A program made the position numbers and the translations under genes. A stretch of DNA of 64,000 nt. Origin: Trileptium ribeirensis (Eukaryota > Nematoda > Enoplea > Enoplida > Thoracostomopsidae). The DNA lies in the NCBI GenBank assembly GCA_030248225.1, contig JASANE010000495.1, positions 30,575 through 94,574 of the forward strand, written 5' to 3'. Each line of letters begins with the position of its first letter. The stretch's first letter is position 1. The notes under the pieces were generated by a model that was not told where the DNA came from, did not search any database, and saw only the letters and a program-made list of their open reading frames with translations. Of the stretch, positions 47,741 through 57,650 are shown piece by piece.

Positions 47741-48247
47741 AGTATATGCAGTCTAGAATTTTAATAGCTCTATAAAATAAACATGTTTGGGCTAAATGTT
47801 GGGATGCAACCGAGTATATGTTTCATCTTCGTGGGCCAGTTGTGGACTCTACCCAAGCCCCTTCGACTCTCTTATTGCCGTTTTAAACTAGAGTTGAATT
47901 ATGCTTGTCACTCCAAAAACCAGAAGCGGACACGGTGAACATTTACCACTGTGATGAGAACGAGTTGTTCGATACGCTCGTTTCAATTATTGAGTTTGTT
48001 CAAAATCGTAAAGTGTAACGCTAAATTTATTTATGTATTCATGTGTCTGGAACAGTTATTTCGTTTGGTAGATTTTACTTGTGTGATATTTGTGTATATA
48101 AGTGAGTTTATGTAATGTTGGTGATTGAACTTATAATTCACCACAATGTCTCAGATTTCGGTATCGTTTTGGAATGTATGCTGTGTGCTATCTTTCAAAC
48201 AGGTCAATTTCGTCTCATTTTGTCACTATGTATTACTGACATTTTAG

Positions 48248-48345
48248 CCCTGAACCACGAAGAATCACACGAGAGATGATGGTTGCACAGTTGATTAAAG
48301 GCAAAGGTGGAGACTTGCCTGACATTGTGCGTCCTGAAGAAATGA
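48248..48345 (+). CDS. SR-rich protein exon, last one seen
   Basis: Acceptor TGACATTTTAG; donor GTAAGT at 48346. With AG from the previous exon the peptide reads SPEPRRITREMMVAQL, then IKGKGGDLPDIVRPEEM plus one base (phase 1). Unlike the other exons this segment is not low-complexity: it has an amphipathic helix-like part followed by a Gly-rich turn and acidic tail, which should be the best handle for identifying the family. I do not recognise it. No in-phase continuation was found in the next several kilobases. Confidence 0.75.
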
Positions 48346-50050
48346 GTAAGTTTAATGTTTTAAGTATTATTTTAATAAGTGTCCTGCGTTGTAACGTGCC
48401 CGTTTTACTTACTCTTTTTACAATTTAATTATTTACATGCATGTTATTAACGTCAAGTTAATGAGATTGCAAATTAATTCCATTCTTATTATCGTAACTG
48501 TTTTCTTCTGAATTATCATATCACATGTATATGAAGCGTTCCGGTTTAACTCGGTTTGCTTAAGACTTTGGTCATTTTTTTAGTCATTCGCGTGGAGTGC
48601 TTACCAATAATCTGCTCGAAATTCATTTGTGATTATGTTGTTCGATCAAAAATTGGTCTTGATGAAGATTGTAAGCAATGCAGCCAGTCTCGTCTCTGTT
48701 TGGCAGTAGTTACAATAGTTTAATACAAAACATTTTACACCATCGGCTACATGTCGAAACACGCGTTCTCGATTAACTAATGTGTAAAGTTATGTTAAAT
48801 ATTGTTTGGTACTGTATAACCTTCACAAATTTTTTGTTTTCATCGCTGCAAGTGCTAGCATTTAATGAGTGGCAGCTTTCTTGTTTGCGGTAAATGTATC
48901 TGGGCACATCGAGTAATGAAATAACGTTTATTAACAGGAATAACACGGCAGTGGATTAGCAAAAAGTTTTAATGTGAATGTAAAATTTATACCATGTACA
49001 CCACGTTGTTAGAAAACAAAACTCGAATTTCAATTACCGTATCCGAATTCGACATTTTTCTGTTCCATAACGCCATTGGCGAATTCAGTTCCTCCCCTGT
49101 ACTTTAACATCAATGTGTCCGCGAACATTTTTAAATTATAATGTATGAAATATGAAACGGTCTAATTTCTGATCTTTAATGCAAAAATGAAAGTTGTGTT
49201 CAATGAACAACAGAATGGCAACTGCTGTTGACAAAAGAGAGTGGCAAGGGGCGCAGTTTAAGTTTATTCATGCATAAGTCGTTTTCCCGCGTACCTATGA
49301 AACGCTTGCACATGTGTAGTTTTCAACATTATGCCTAGAAACTTCTACAAAACACTAGATAACACAATTACATCACTCAGCGTCATCACTACATATTCGC
49401 GAACATTGCTGCACATCCGCGTAGCTATCTAATCAATAGCTGCTCGCCGATTGCGCTGGTGATGTGGCTTGCTGGTTGGCTATTTGAACATGCAAATGAA
49501 TGCAAATTACGAACATGGTAGCAAACCCAAATATGGGTATATAAGCTGTTACAATTTCAGTCTCATTCATTCGCCTCGTTTGTGTTTCTTTAATAAACCT
49601 CCATCTGATCAGCTGGCCACAACAATAAAGATAGCCAGGTTTTGGTTATTTGAGACAATTTTCGTCTTCTACCGTCTCAACAATTGTTCAGCGCATATAA
49701 ACAACATCGATATATGTAGTTATATTTTTCAAACTGTCTTGACGAGACCTGGGCGAGCGAATGGGGTGGCAGCTCGCGCACAAACTTGACAGGGGAGAAT
49801 CAAATCTAGCTTTCTTTACAGCTGAACCCCATATCTCTCAGTGCCACGGAGAAACTAAAAAGAAAAGATAAACATTTTTCTGTAATGAAAATAATAGGGA
49901 GTTTTGTTAAAGCCGGGCCACCGCAAAGCGCGAAATTTGTCAGAATATCGATAGAAATATTAAATATATTTTGGTCCAGACCCACATGTGGACCCAAAAA
50001 CCTTGCCACCTAATATTCACGCAGGCCCCTTATTTGTTATTCACGAGGTT
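48346..50050. other. No supported gene; probably intron
   Basis: Begins with the intron donor. AT-rich; candidate acceptors (for example ATTTCAG at 49560) lead to short frames with quick stops. Confidence 0.45.
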
Positions 50051-50510
50051 CTGGCTTCTCGATTCGCTGATTTCTGGGGCATTAGCCGATAAACCCTTGG
50101 TTCGGTACTGTAGTGCGCCGAATTTTGCCAAGGATGGTGACTTGAGGGCCTTTGGCTTGAATTTGGGGCGGGTCGAAATTAAATAATTTTCAACATTTAA
50201 TATTTTTCAGCGAAAACGTTAAAACTGTTAATAAATATAAGCTCACAAACGGTGCAAAAACGATTTCATTGAGGTTAAAAGCAACTTTAATCAAATTTTT
50301 TGGTGAATAGTCAATTTTTAAGTTCGGAAAGGGTTTCTGTAAAAAATTTTGTCATTTTTTATGTCATTTGGGGTTTTTTACATATCGGGGGATGCCAAAG
50401 ATTTGCCAGGGGGGTTTTTACCGGGGAATGGAGGGGAGCCTAAATTTTGCCATGGTCGCACCGAAAAATGCCAGGGGCCCTTTCACTCCCCCAACTTTGG
50501 ATAAGCCAAG
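50051..50510. mobile_element. MITE family B, copy 4 (460 bp), diverged
   Basis: The left end is CTGGCTTCTCGATTCGCTG and the right end is TTTGGATAAGCCAAG. The flanks AGGTT (50046-50050) and TGGTT (50511-50515) match at four of five bases. The family words GAATTTTGCCAAGG and GCCAGGGG are present. Confidence 0.7.
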
Positions 50511-50826
50511 TGGTTTCAAACAATTTTTTCGCTCACATGTATTCACAATTGGATTTGGCTATTTATCGTGCATTGTGCTTCCCCATTATGATTTTATACT
50601 GTCTTCTATCGTGTTTATATGTACTATAATGTGCGATATATATATATATAGTACATGCAATATACGTATGTACAATGTATATACAGTAATGCAATAGCGA
50701 CTGTTTCGGTGTTAAAATTGCCATACACGGCTCCGCCGACACCCGGCCCGGCTCGCTACAGCCCCCCCACGTATAATTTTATATTCAACGATAATCTCTT
50801 ACCGTGTGGCCAACAATACTTTTTCA

Positions 50827-51222
50827 TAGGGAACGACCGAATACCTAATCTCACCGAATACCGAATATTCGGCCCCTACTATTCGGCCGAATACCGAATA
50901 GTTGTTCGCAACATCTATGTATGATGAGAAATCTATAAATCTATAACTATAAATCCACCACTGTATGTACTTGCACCATGCAACAAGTCTTTGTGTTGTG
51001 TTGCTGAGTCAGCGATAGTTTTTGTTCGATGAATTTTTTGCTTTGTGCTCTCGTTTGTTATAGGGCTCCGGCCGTAAAATTAGGATATCTGGTGGGCAGA
51101 TTTTGACTCTATTTTTCAACTAACAGCGGCCAGTCAACTATTCGGTATTCGGTCGAATATTGCCAACTATTCGGCCGAATACCTACTATTCGGCCGAATA
51201 CCGAATATTCGGTCGTTCCCTA
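50827..51222. mobile_element. hAT-type MITE (396 bp)
   Basis: The ends are TAGGGAACGACCGAATA and ATTCGGTCGTTCCCTA, with a perfect 8-bp target duplication CTTTTTCA (50819-50826 and 51223-51230). Eight-base duplications and a TAGGG-type end are typical of hAT elements. The subterminal regions repeat CCGAATA and the palindrome CCGAATATTCGG many times in both orientations, probably transposase-binding sites. No transposase is encoded. Confidence 0.9.
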
Positions 51223-51230
51223 CTTTTTCA

Positions 51231-51716
51231 TTTATCTTATTAAACGCAATTTTGCTCAGAGTAATACAAGTAGTGACTAAAACACGAAACACATCATTAT
51301 TGTCGTTACAAAAGTCCCACGTAAGGCTGTGTTGTTTTCAACCAATTTAATATTAAGCACACATTGTATTTTACAACTGGAAATCACACTTCGAAATATT
51401 CCACTACTACTCTCATGATGCGCAAGAATGCTGACTAGCAAGATACTGACCGAAAAGCGAAAATTTTGACTTAATTTTACTGTGACTAAATGTCTCGATT
51501 GAAGGATAAGTTTTTACGAGGAACTTCATTACTTAGCTGGAATAATTTCATAATGATCGTACTCGAACCTAAAGCAAAATTGGAAGCAGAATTCTGTTAT
51601 AGTTGCAAATTTTGACAATAAACACTCAGACTAGGATCAAAAACAAATATAATGATACTCGTCGGGCAATTTTTCGGTCAACTACTGAAATTCCCTGCCA
51701 AAACTACTCGCGCTGT
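51231..51716. other. No supported gene
   Basis: AT-rich sequence without recognised features. Confidence 0.45.
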
Positions 51717-52067
51717 CATACTCGTGCGCATTCTTTATTTACATTTATTATGTTGCCCTTTGGCAGAAGCTGAATGACCTGGTTGTTGCCCCCTGGCAAC
51801 ATTTTGGACTCATGGGTTAATCATCTCTTGGCCATACTCGTGCACATTCTTTATTTGCATTTATTATGTTGCCCTTTGGCAGAAACTGAATGACCTGGTT
51901 GTTGCCCCCTGGCAACATTTTGGGCTCCTGGGTTAATCATCTCTTGGCCATACTCGTGCACATTCTTTATTTACATTTATTATGTTGCCCTTTGGCTGAA
52001 ACTGAATGACCTGGTTGTTGCCCCTGGCAACATTTTGGGCTCCTGGGTTAATCATCTCTTGGCCATT
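51717..52067 (+). repeat. 116-bp minisatellite, 3 copies
   Basis: Units start at CATACTCGTGC and end at ATCATCTCTTGGC, at 51717, 51833 and 51949, nearly identical; the third lacks one C. The internal word GCCCCCTGGCAACATTTTGG and the following AAGTACATAAAATTAGATCA match MITE family B copy 3, so the array probably grew from a family B fragment. Confidence 0.88.
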
Positions 52068-53272
52068 TTTTGTTTCCACCCTGTAAAACAGCCCAAAGTT
52101 AAGTACATAAAATTAGATCAAAATGCTTCTGTCGAATACAGTGCTGATAAAAATGCATTCCAATTGAAAAATCGAGGACTCAGCGGTCAAGCTTTGTTGA
52201 CCCGCTGTAACATTGACGAATCGATTTTTCAGCGCTTGAATTCAACAACAAATTTACTTTATATATATTAAGAAATATTTTCGTAATAAGGTGCAAAATC
52301 TTACCGTAGTAGGATCAAGATTGCTACATTTCACAATGAGTACCATGCAGCTGTGAAACCACGTTTCGATAATGATATTTCGTTAAAACTTGGATGCGAA
52401 AGGTGTTTTAGAGGTGATTATCTAATTTATAAAAAGTACAGTATAAAATATTTTGTGATTGAAACCGCGAAACCCGGTCTACGGTAAAGTGGCTGGGGGG
52501 GGCTCAACGCGCTTCGCGTTAGTCAGCTGACATTGGCTTTCGGCCAGCGCGGGTCTCTACTCCTCTTGTCGGGCGGTAGCTAAAGTTGTTGAATTATTGC
52601 TTAGCTGGGTTGCGATGTCGTTTCGAATATGTGCATGTTGCTTTTCGGTCAATGCATGTCCGTAAAGACAGCAAAAAAAGAGAAAATCATACCCATCGGT
52701 AGTACAAATTATGAAAAACTCAAAAAAAGATCACTCAAATCCCACCAAGAATTCAGAAGTTATAATCCAACAACAACCAACAGTCACTACATTGTGATAG
52801 AGCAGCAGCAAGAGGAAGTGGCAATTATTTCCTTAGGTATATATAGATGTTATTTATATAATTACATGATGCATTAAATAATTTAATTTTAAGTGATCAA
52901 ATAAATTTGATTCGTCATATACATCATCGCGAAATTTCTACCGCAGCAAATATGACATTTCTGGTTTCCACATGGAGGAGCCGATAGGTATTTCGGTCTC
53001 CCCAGGTGCTCCCAGTTCAGCCCTGTCAGGTCCCAGAGGCATGACTAAGAATAGGGAAATTTATTTCTGCCAGGTGAAAAATTGTTCCTCGCAGAACTGA
53101 AAAAATCCCTAGTTTTGCCCTATGGAGTTAAAACGCTAAAATTGGCCACAGTACATAGGGTTTCACATTATATTCTGCATTATTGTATATTACTGTGAGA
53201 CAGTCATTAACGCTATTCTCGGGTTTGTCGGTCAGTGCACCAGTTAAGCTGTGGGTTCGCCAGTCAGCCTAG
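52068..53272. other. No firmly supported gene
   Basis: A lysine-rich open stretch at about 52650-52835 (KEKIIPIGSTNYEKLKKRS and similar) looks somewhat protein-like but has no splice or family evidence. A GC-rich palindromic patch lies at 52494-52565. A fragment related to the MITE at 22532 lies at about 52965-53045. Confidence 0.35.
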
Positions 53273-53637
53273 CTGACCTGTCCACGGTGGGCGGGGGGAC
53301 CCCCACTTTACAAATCCACCATGTTTGTGAGATGTTCCCCCATTCCGCCCTCCACTCTGCTGACACCCCCACGTTCAGCAAATCCAAACAATTTTTATGT
53401 CTTTAAACTTATGTGTTTTCTGTATGCAAAATATTTTTAACATTAATTACGACTATTTCTAATGCTAAAGCGTCGTTTTATAGCTTGATAATATTTGTGC
53501 GACTGTAAAAGTTTATAAAAATATGGAATATTTAGCATTTTTAAGCAAAATTTATTCCTCATTCAAATTCATGCGAGAATGAATATATGGGCTCCCGAAG
53601 GTCCTTCCCACTTTTCGGAAGGCTGTGGACAGGCTAG
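53273..53637 (-). mobile_element. MITE family A, copy 3 (365 bp), inverted
   Basis: The termini are CTGACCTGTCCACGG and CTGTGGACAGGCTAG. The flanks CCTAG (53268-53272) and CCTGG (53638-53642) form a 5-bp duplication with one mismatch. The internal order is the reverse complement of copies 1 and 2 (C runs first, then the AT core, then CTTCCCACTTTTCGGAAGG). Confidence 0.88.
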
Positions 53638-53811
53638 CCTGGGAGGGGATTTCTCGCTCTTCCAGGTTTTTCCACGGTTCGATATTGACGCTCCAGTTCG
53701 GTTCGTCTAGCTACGTTGAAAGTAGTTTGGATGAGCCAGTATTTTAATGCCTTATCGTGAATTCGTTGCGCGGTTGGGTAAACAATTTTGATTAAACTAA
53801 GTTACATTAGT

Positions 53812-53880
53812 GGTCCGGTGGCGCAGCGTTTATAGGGCAGGTCTCACCATCATGAGGTCGCGTGTTGCAGCCCTCTTCTA
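53812..53880 (+). repeat. tRNA-like SINE head
   Basis: An A-box-like TGGCGCAGCG(TTTA)TAGGGC is followed by TGAGGTCGCGTGTTGCAGCC, where the second half resembles a B box. The spacing suits pol III promoters but the cloverleaf does not close. It shares the AGGTCGyGxGTT core with 56696 and 32-99. Confidence 0.45.
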
Positions 53881-54882
53881 CATTCACACAAACATCACGT
53901 TGGTTCAGAATACCCACCGGTAAAATGGGAACGAGCATGTTCGATGTAATTTTATAGACTTTTTTCGGAACTGGAATTCCTTTAGGGTTTGTGTTTCGGC
54001 AAGTGTGGCTGCAGTTGCCACGAAACCGGAGGTCAGCAGCCACGCTATAAGTATACCTTGGGGACCTTTAATACTTTAAAAACCTACATCGGTGTAGTTT
54101 TTTATTGGATGCGACGAGTCAAAGTGTTCACTAATGCGCCATTCGTGACTAAGCAAGAGCGTGAAAGCAGAACATCATCTCCGTCTTTCTTGCTTTTATA
54201 ATACTACGTGTTCTGAAAAAAAACAAGTACGTCTATATTGTGGTCGTGTATGACCGTGAATTTGTGAAATTATAATAGTCTGATTAATTTATGACCTATC
54301 ATTCTCTAAAGCCTTTAACACAAAAGCAATTGTGCGTCTTCATAACAGTCTTTTCTTGTTGTGGTTTTGAAGTCCTGAAACCGCTACAACAACCATGGTC
54401 AAACCCGTCGCCTGCTTTGACCCTGGGGCCTGACGGGGAACACTCAAGTCGGGGTCAGTCGTGTTGGAAGGTGTATTTTTGTTTCAAAAATTGTGATAGA
54501 AGATCATTTTTTCAGAATTTGTGGCTAATTATACTTATACATAAATACAGACTGAATTAAAGGTATGTAGTTGATGGTTTGAAAACGAAATTTTAAGGGA
54601 AATTGCGAAGTTCACAGTAAGTTGGCTAATGCAAAAATCTCACGATGCTCGGGACAAAGTTTAAAAATCTCGGGGTCGGTAGCTGACATGTCGGGGTCCT
54701 GGCGGGTGAAATCGGGGTCAGCCTCCCCGTGTCGGAATCCCAATGGTGTAATTTTAATTGCGAATGTAATAATTTATAAACATACACATTCATTATTAGA
54801 GCTAATTCCAAAACATATTACACAATAATTCATCTGTGGCCTGTTTGTTTTTAATTTTTAATCAAATTATAAATCTCTATGT
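53881..54882. other. Spacer 3' of the collagen gene
   Basis: AT-rich. A minus-strand ATTAAA (TTTAAT on plus, near 54850) lies about 30 bases beyond the collagen stop and could serve as a polyadenylation signal. Nothing else was recognised; the end of the SR-rich gene was not found here. Confidence 0.4.
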
Positions 54883-55295
54883 TTATCGCCGGGTTCCATC
54901 TTCAAAGAATACGCCGCCATCAAGAGCGCAATATTTGGGGCAAACGCCGCGTTCTCCGGCGGGACCGGGTGGTCCCGGCGGGCCGTCGTTGCCGGGTCGT
55001 CCATCGCTGCCAGGATTACCAGGTTGACCTGGTGGACCTTTCGGTCCTGGACCACCGGGCTGTGCGCTGTTACCCGGTCGACCATCGGGTCCTGGTGGTC
55101 CTGGAGGACCTGGCGGTCCCGGTGGGCCTGGGTCACCTGGTGTTGGTGGTGTACTTTCCGCTGGTCGGCCAGGGTCTCCTGGTTGACCATCGGCTCCAGG
55201 ACGACCGCCGTCTCCTGGAGGACCAGGTGGTCCCGGACGACCAGGTGAGCCGTCCGTTGCAGGCCTGCCTGGATTGCCTGGTGGACCTCCGTCGC
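54883..55295 (-). CDS. Cuticle collagen, exon 4 (C-terminal Gly-X-Y tracts)
   Basis: The acceptor on the minus strand is ATTATTTGTTTAG, and the exon begins in phase 1, completing a Gly codon. It encodes residues 154-290 of the 290-residue model: Gly-X-Y tracts 154-165, 169-198, 207-230 and 234-269, then the non-helical tail [12 protein letters not shown] and VFFEDGTRR before TAA. The CPKYC cysteines (272, 276) and the [12 protein letters not shown] tail are hallmark features of nematode cuticle collagens and cross-link trimers. An eight-residue gap (AESTPPTP) splits the tracts. At residues 166 and 231 alanine stands where glycine is expected (ATD and AQP). Confidence 0.95.
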
Positions 55296-56695
55296 CTAAA
55301 CAAATAATAGAAAATGCAATCATTACTGCTATTTTCTGTATTTTATTTATTGCTTCTGCACCTTCAGAATATATAAGACTCCGAGTATTATCATACCAAA
55401 TTTTACGAGATGGTACAAGATTGCTGTTTGGTGATAGCGGTTTGAAGTTTGAACAAACTGTCAATTATGAACTACACAATAACCGTTATGCAGCTGTGTG
55501 TACTGTACGTATACACGAGGATTTCAGTTTCAGCAGTATGATTGAATTGTCAAGGTTTTTCGGTGCCTAATTATCTCGATGTATGTTTCTTATCTGGGTA
55601 CTGGTCAGTTTAAAAATAATCTTGATTATATTTAATGTTCAACCAACCGTTGGAAGTTGGGGCGGCAATTTTATTAAAATAAGTTCAATTCATCTGGTTG
55701 TTCGCGAATTTGTTAATGAATTGCACAAATGTACACAACGACTGTATTACTACAATGTTTAAACGGGCGAATTGAGAGTCATAAATAAGACTAAATCTTG
55801 GCTGGCTGGCTATCGAAATGTATGGCCCAATTGTATTTGTCTGAAGCGCATGAATAATTATTTATATTTTAATATTTAGGTAGGCTAGGCTCGGTCTTGG
55901 TTGCTGTTCGTGATTCATTAATGATCCAAAAGATATTGTGCATTCTATGCGGTGTGTCAATTTTTTTGTCCAACTAGGTTTTTTACAAGGAATGTTTGGC
56001 TAGGAAACAGACGGCATCAACAGAGCATGCAAGTCAGTAAATCTTTTGTGCTTTTGACGTAGCGGGTTGCTAATGACGATGTTTCTCTGCTTTAAAGCTG
56101 TATCAAAAAATGTAGCTATCAGTAAGATCCAAATATGCGCAGATTGATTAACCATTAGTCTGGCATCGCAGCGTTGCTCTGTTTTGACTGGGGATTCAGC
56201 GATACTGGCTACAATTAGACTGGGATCTTATATATACTACACTGGAGACGTCTTTTCTCCTGCAAGGGTGACAAACAGAAAATAATAATTCATATTTGGT
56301 CACTACTACTGGGCAAGCTGTGATATGGTGCTTTTACATTAGGTTGCTAATTATTTTTTCTTTATAGTAAAATCTTTGAATTAATCATTTTCTCATTTTT
56401 TTAAAAAGAACTATAAAATAAACAATAGAAAACGCCCATGGACATCGACATATTTGTACTGGTTGATAGACGAAAATCATGGTTTCCTACACATTCTCGA
56501 ATAGCATTTGAACTGCTAATAATTCTTCCCAAACGATTTGTGACCGATTTGGTTTTATTTATGTGTGTACATGTATCAACATGGGATTGCAGCGATGAGT
56601 TTTGTTGCAAACGTTCTTCTATTGCAGAGAAGCTGAAATGTTTGCGCAGCACGGAATGATGTTTACTAGACGTAGTTATTTTTGTAACTACTATC
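55296..56695. other. Collagen intron 3 (distal part)
   Basis: Intron between exons 3 and 4; AT-rich, no other gene recognised. Intron 3 runs to 56889. Confidence 0.7.
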
Positions 56696-56768
56696 AGCTG
56701 AGTAGCTCAATGGTTAGAGCAGAGGTGCGTAAAGCTAAGGTCGTACGTTCGAACCTCACCTCTCCCGA
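56696..56768 (+). repeat. tRNA-like SINE head in collagen intron 3
   Basis: A very good A box (TAGCTCAATGGTTAGAGCA, a D-arm that pairs GCTC/GAGC) is followed after about 25 bases by CGTACGTTCGAACCTC, a B-box-like loop. The T-stem mispairs at two positions and the acceptor stem does not form. An outer pairing AGAGGTG/CACCTCT closes a different hairpin. It is therefore a tRNA-derived repeat or pseudogene, not a secure tRNA. Confidence 0.5.
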
Positions 56769-56889
56769 CATTTTCTGATATCTTAAACTAACATATTACG
56801 TTCTAAAATTTATATCGTTTTGTCAACTGTTAATTGTTAAGCAAGCAAATCTTTTCTAAGAACTGCATGCTTAATGTAAACGGACTTAC

Positions 56890-57081
56890 CTCTTGGTCCA
56901 CTAGGGCCAGCGGGTCCAGGTGGACCTGGCGGGCATGGCCTGCATGGCGGTTGGGTTGGCTCAACGCATACGGCTGACGGACGGCCTGGGAAACCGGGCT
57001 GTCCGTGCATGCCAGGGTAGCCATGGCGGCCGTTGGCTCCTGGTACTCCTGGTGGACCAGCAACTCCCGGTAAACAACAGC
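56890..57081 (-). CDS. Cuticle collagen, exon 3
   Basis: On the minus strand the acceptor is ACTACTGTTTCAG and the donor GTAAGT (plus 56884-56889). The exon completes Gly90 and encodes residues 91-153 plus the first base of Gly154. It starts [17 protein letters not shown]; ten unbroken triplets run from 95 to 124. They are followed by the cysteine linker [17 protein letters not shown] (C128, C136, C139) and the first triplets of the main helix ([12 protein letters not shown]). The PPCxPCPxGPPGP arrangement is diagnostic for nematode cuticle collagens. Phase 1 at both ends. Confidence 0.93.
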
Positions 57082-57616
57082 CTGAAACAGTAGTAGTACG
57101 CGGTCATACTGTGTAAAACAGGATTAAATATTTGTGTGCAATTAATTTATAAAAGTATGTGAATTTTCGATAAGAGTAGTCTTTGCAATGTCAGTTTACT
57201 ACACGGTTTTTCATCTCTAATTGCTACAAATTGTGAATCAGGCTAGAGGGGAAACGGAGTTTAAGGCCATTTTCAAACTATATCAAAACTGTAGGACCAC
57301 TTATTCCTTTGTCTAATGACCCAGAATTTCAAACTTTTGAAACTTATATCACACAACTTTCAAGACAAATTACAGTTTCACGCGTTATTTTTACACGTTG
57401 TAGGCCAATAGCGCGGTAAACCAACGAATTATTATAGCTTTTTGGCTATAAATAAATTAGTAAATACCAAATTTTGACTAACTACATACCGAGTATTGCT
57501 TTGAATGAAACTAAGCGACTTTAGTCGCTTAAATAACTACATAAGCCTATCGTTCACCGTAACAAACAAGAAGGTATTAAACTAAAATTTTGAAAACTAA
57601 GCTTTTTGAGGTATAT

Positions 57617-57650
57617 AATATATATATATATATTTCGATTATATATATAT
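57617..57650 (+). repeat. (TA)n microsatellite
   Basis: Two alternating AT runs separated by TTTCGATT. Confidence 0.85.

Larger units (their letters stand above)
46325..48247. other. Intron of the SR-rich gene (1923 bp)
   Basis: Donor GTACGC, acceptor TGACATTTTAG. It holds two near-nucleosome-length tandem doublets. Confidence 0.6.
22181..48345 (+). other. Gene model: SR-rich protein, about 570 codons seen, both ends missing
   Basis: Seven plus-strand exons are joined by the summed evidence of acceptor/donor sites and matching codon phase: 22181-22315 (weak), 25739-26064, 29317-29717, 31072-31233, 34186-34477, 46028-46324 and 48248-48345. Every junction preserves the reading frame. The product is hydrophilic, full of Arg, Ser, Asp and Lys, with RS/RD/RE dipeptides typical of nuclear RNA-processing proteins. 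It has no signal peptide or membrane segment in the visible part. No RRM, zinc finger or kinase domain was seen, so the family is unassigned. Introns are 1.3-11.6 kb and filled with MITEs and satellite fragments. The last visible exon ends in a good donor (phase 1), so more exons follow. The next one was not found. Confidence 0.7.

Noticed and set aside
52617..52877. Lysine-rich 82-codon open frame as the next exon of the SR-rich gene
   Set aside because: No acceptor of the required phase leads into it, and the putative donor GTATAT is weak; composition alone is not enough.
54879..55307. Plus-strand open frames opposite collagen exon 4
   Set aside because: They are the antisense of Gly-Pro-Pro codons (Val/Leu/Asp- or Trp-rich peptides) and carry no independent evidence.
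56696..56768. Functional tRNA gene
   Set aside because: The A box and D-arm are good, but the T-stem mispairs and the acceptor stem does not form; kept as a tRNA-like repeat.
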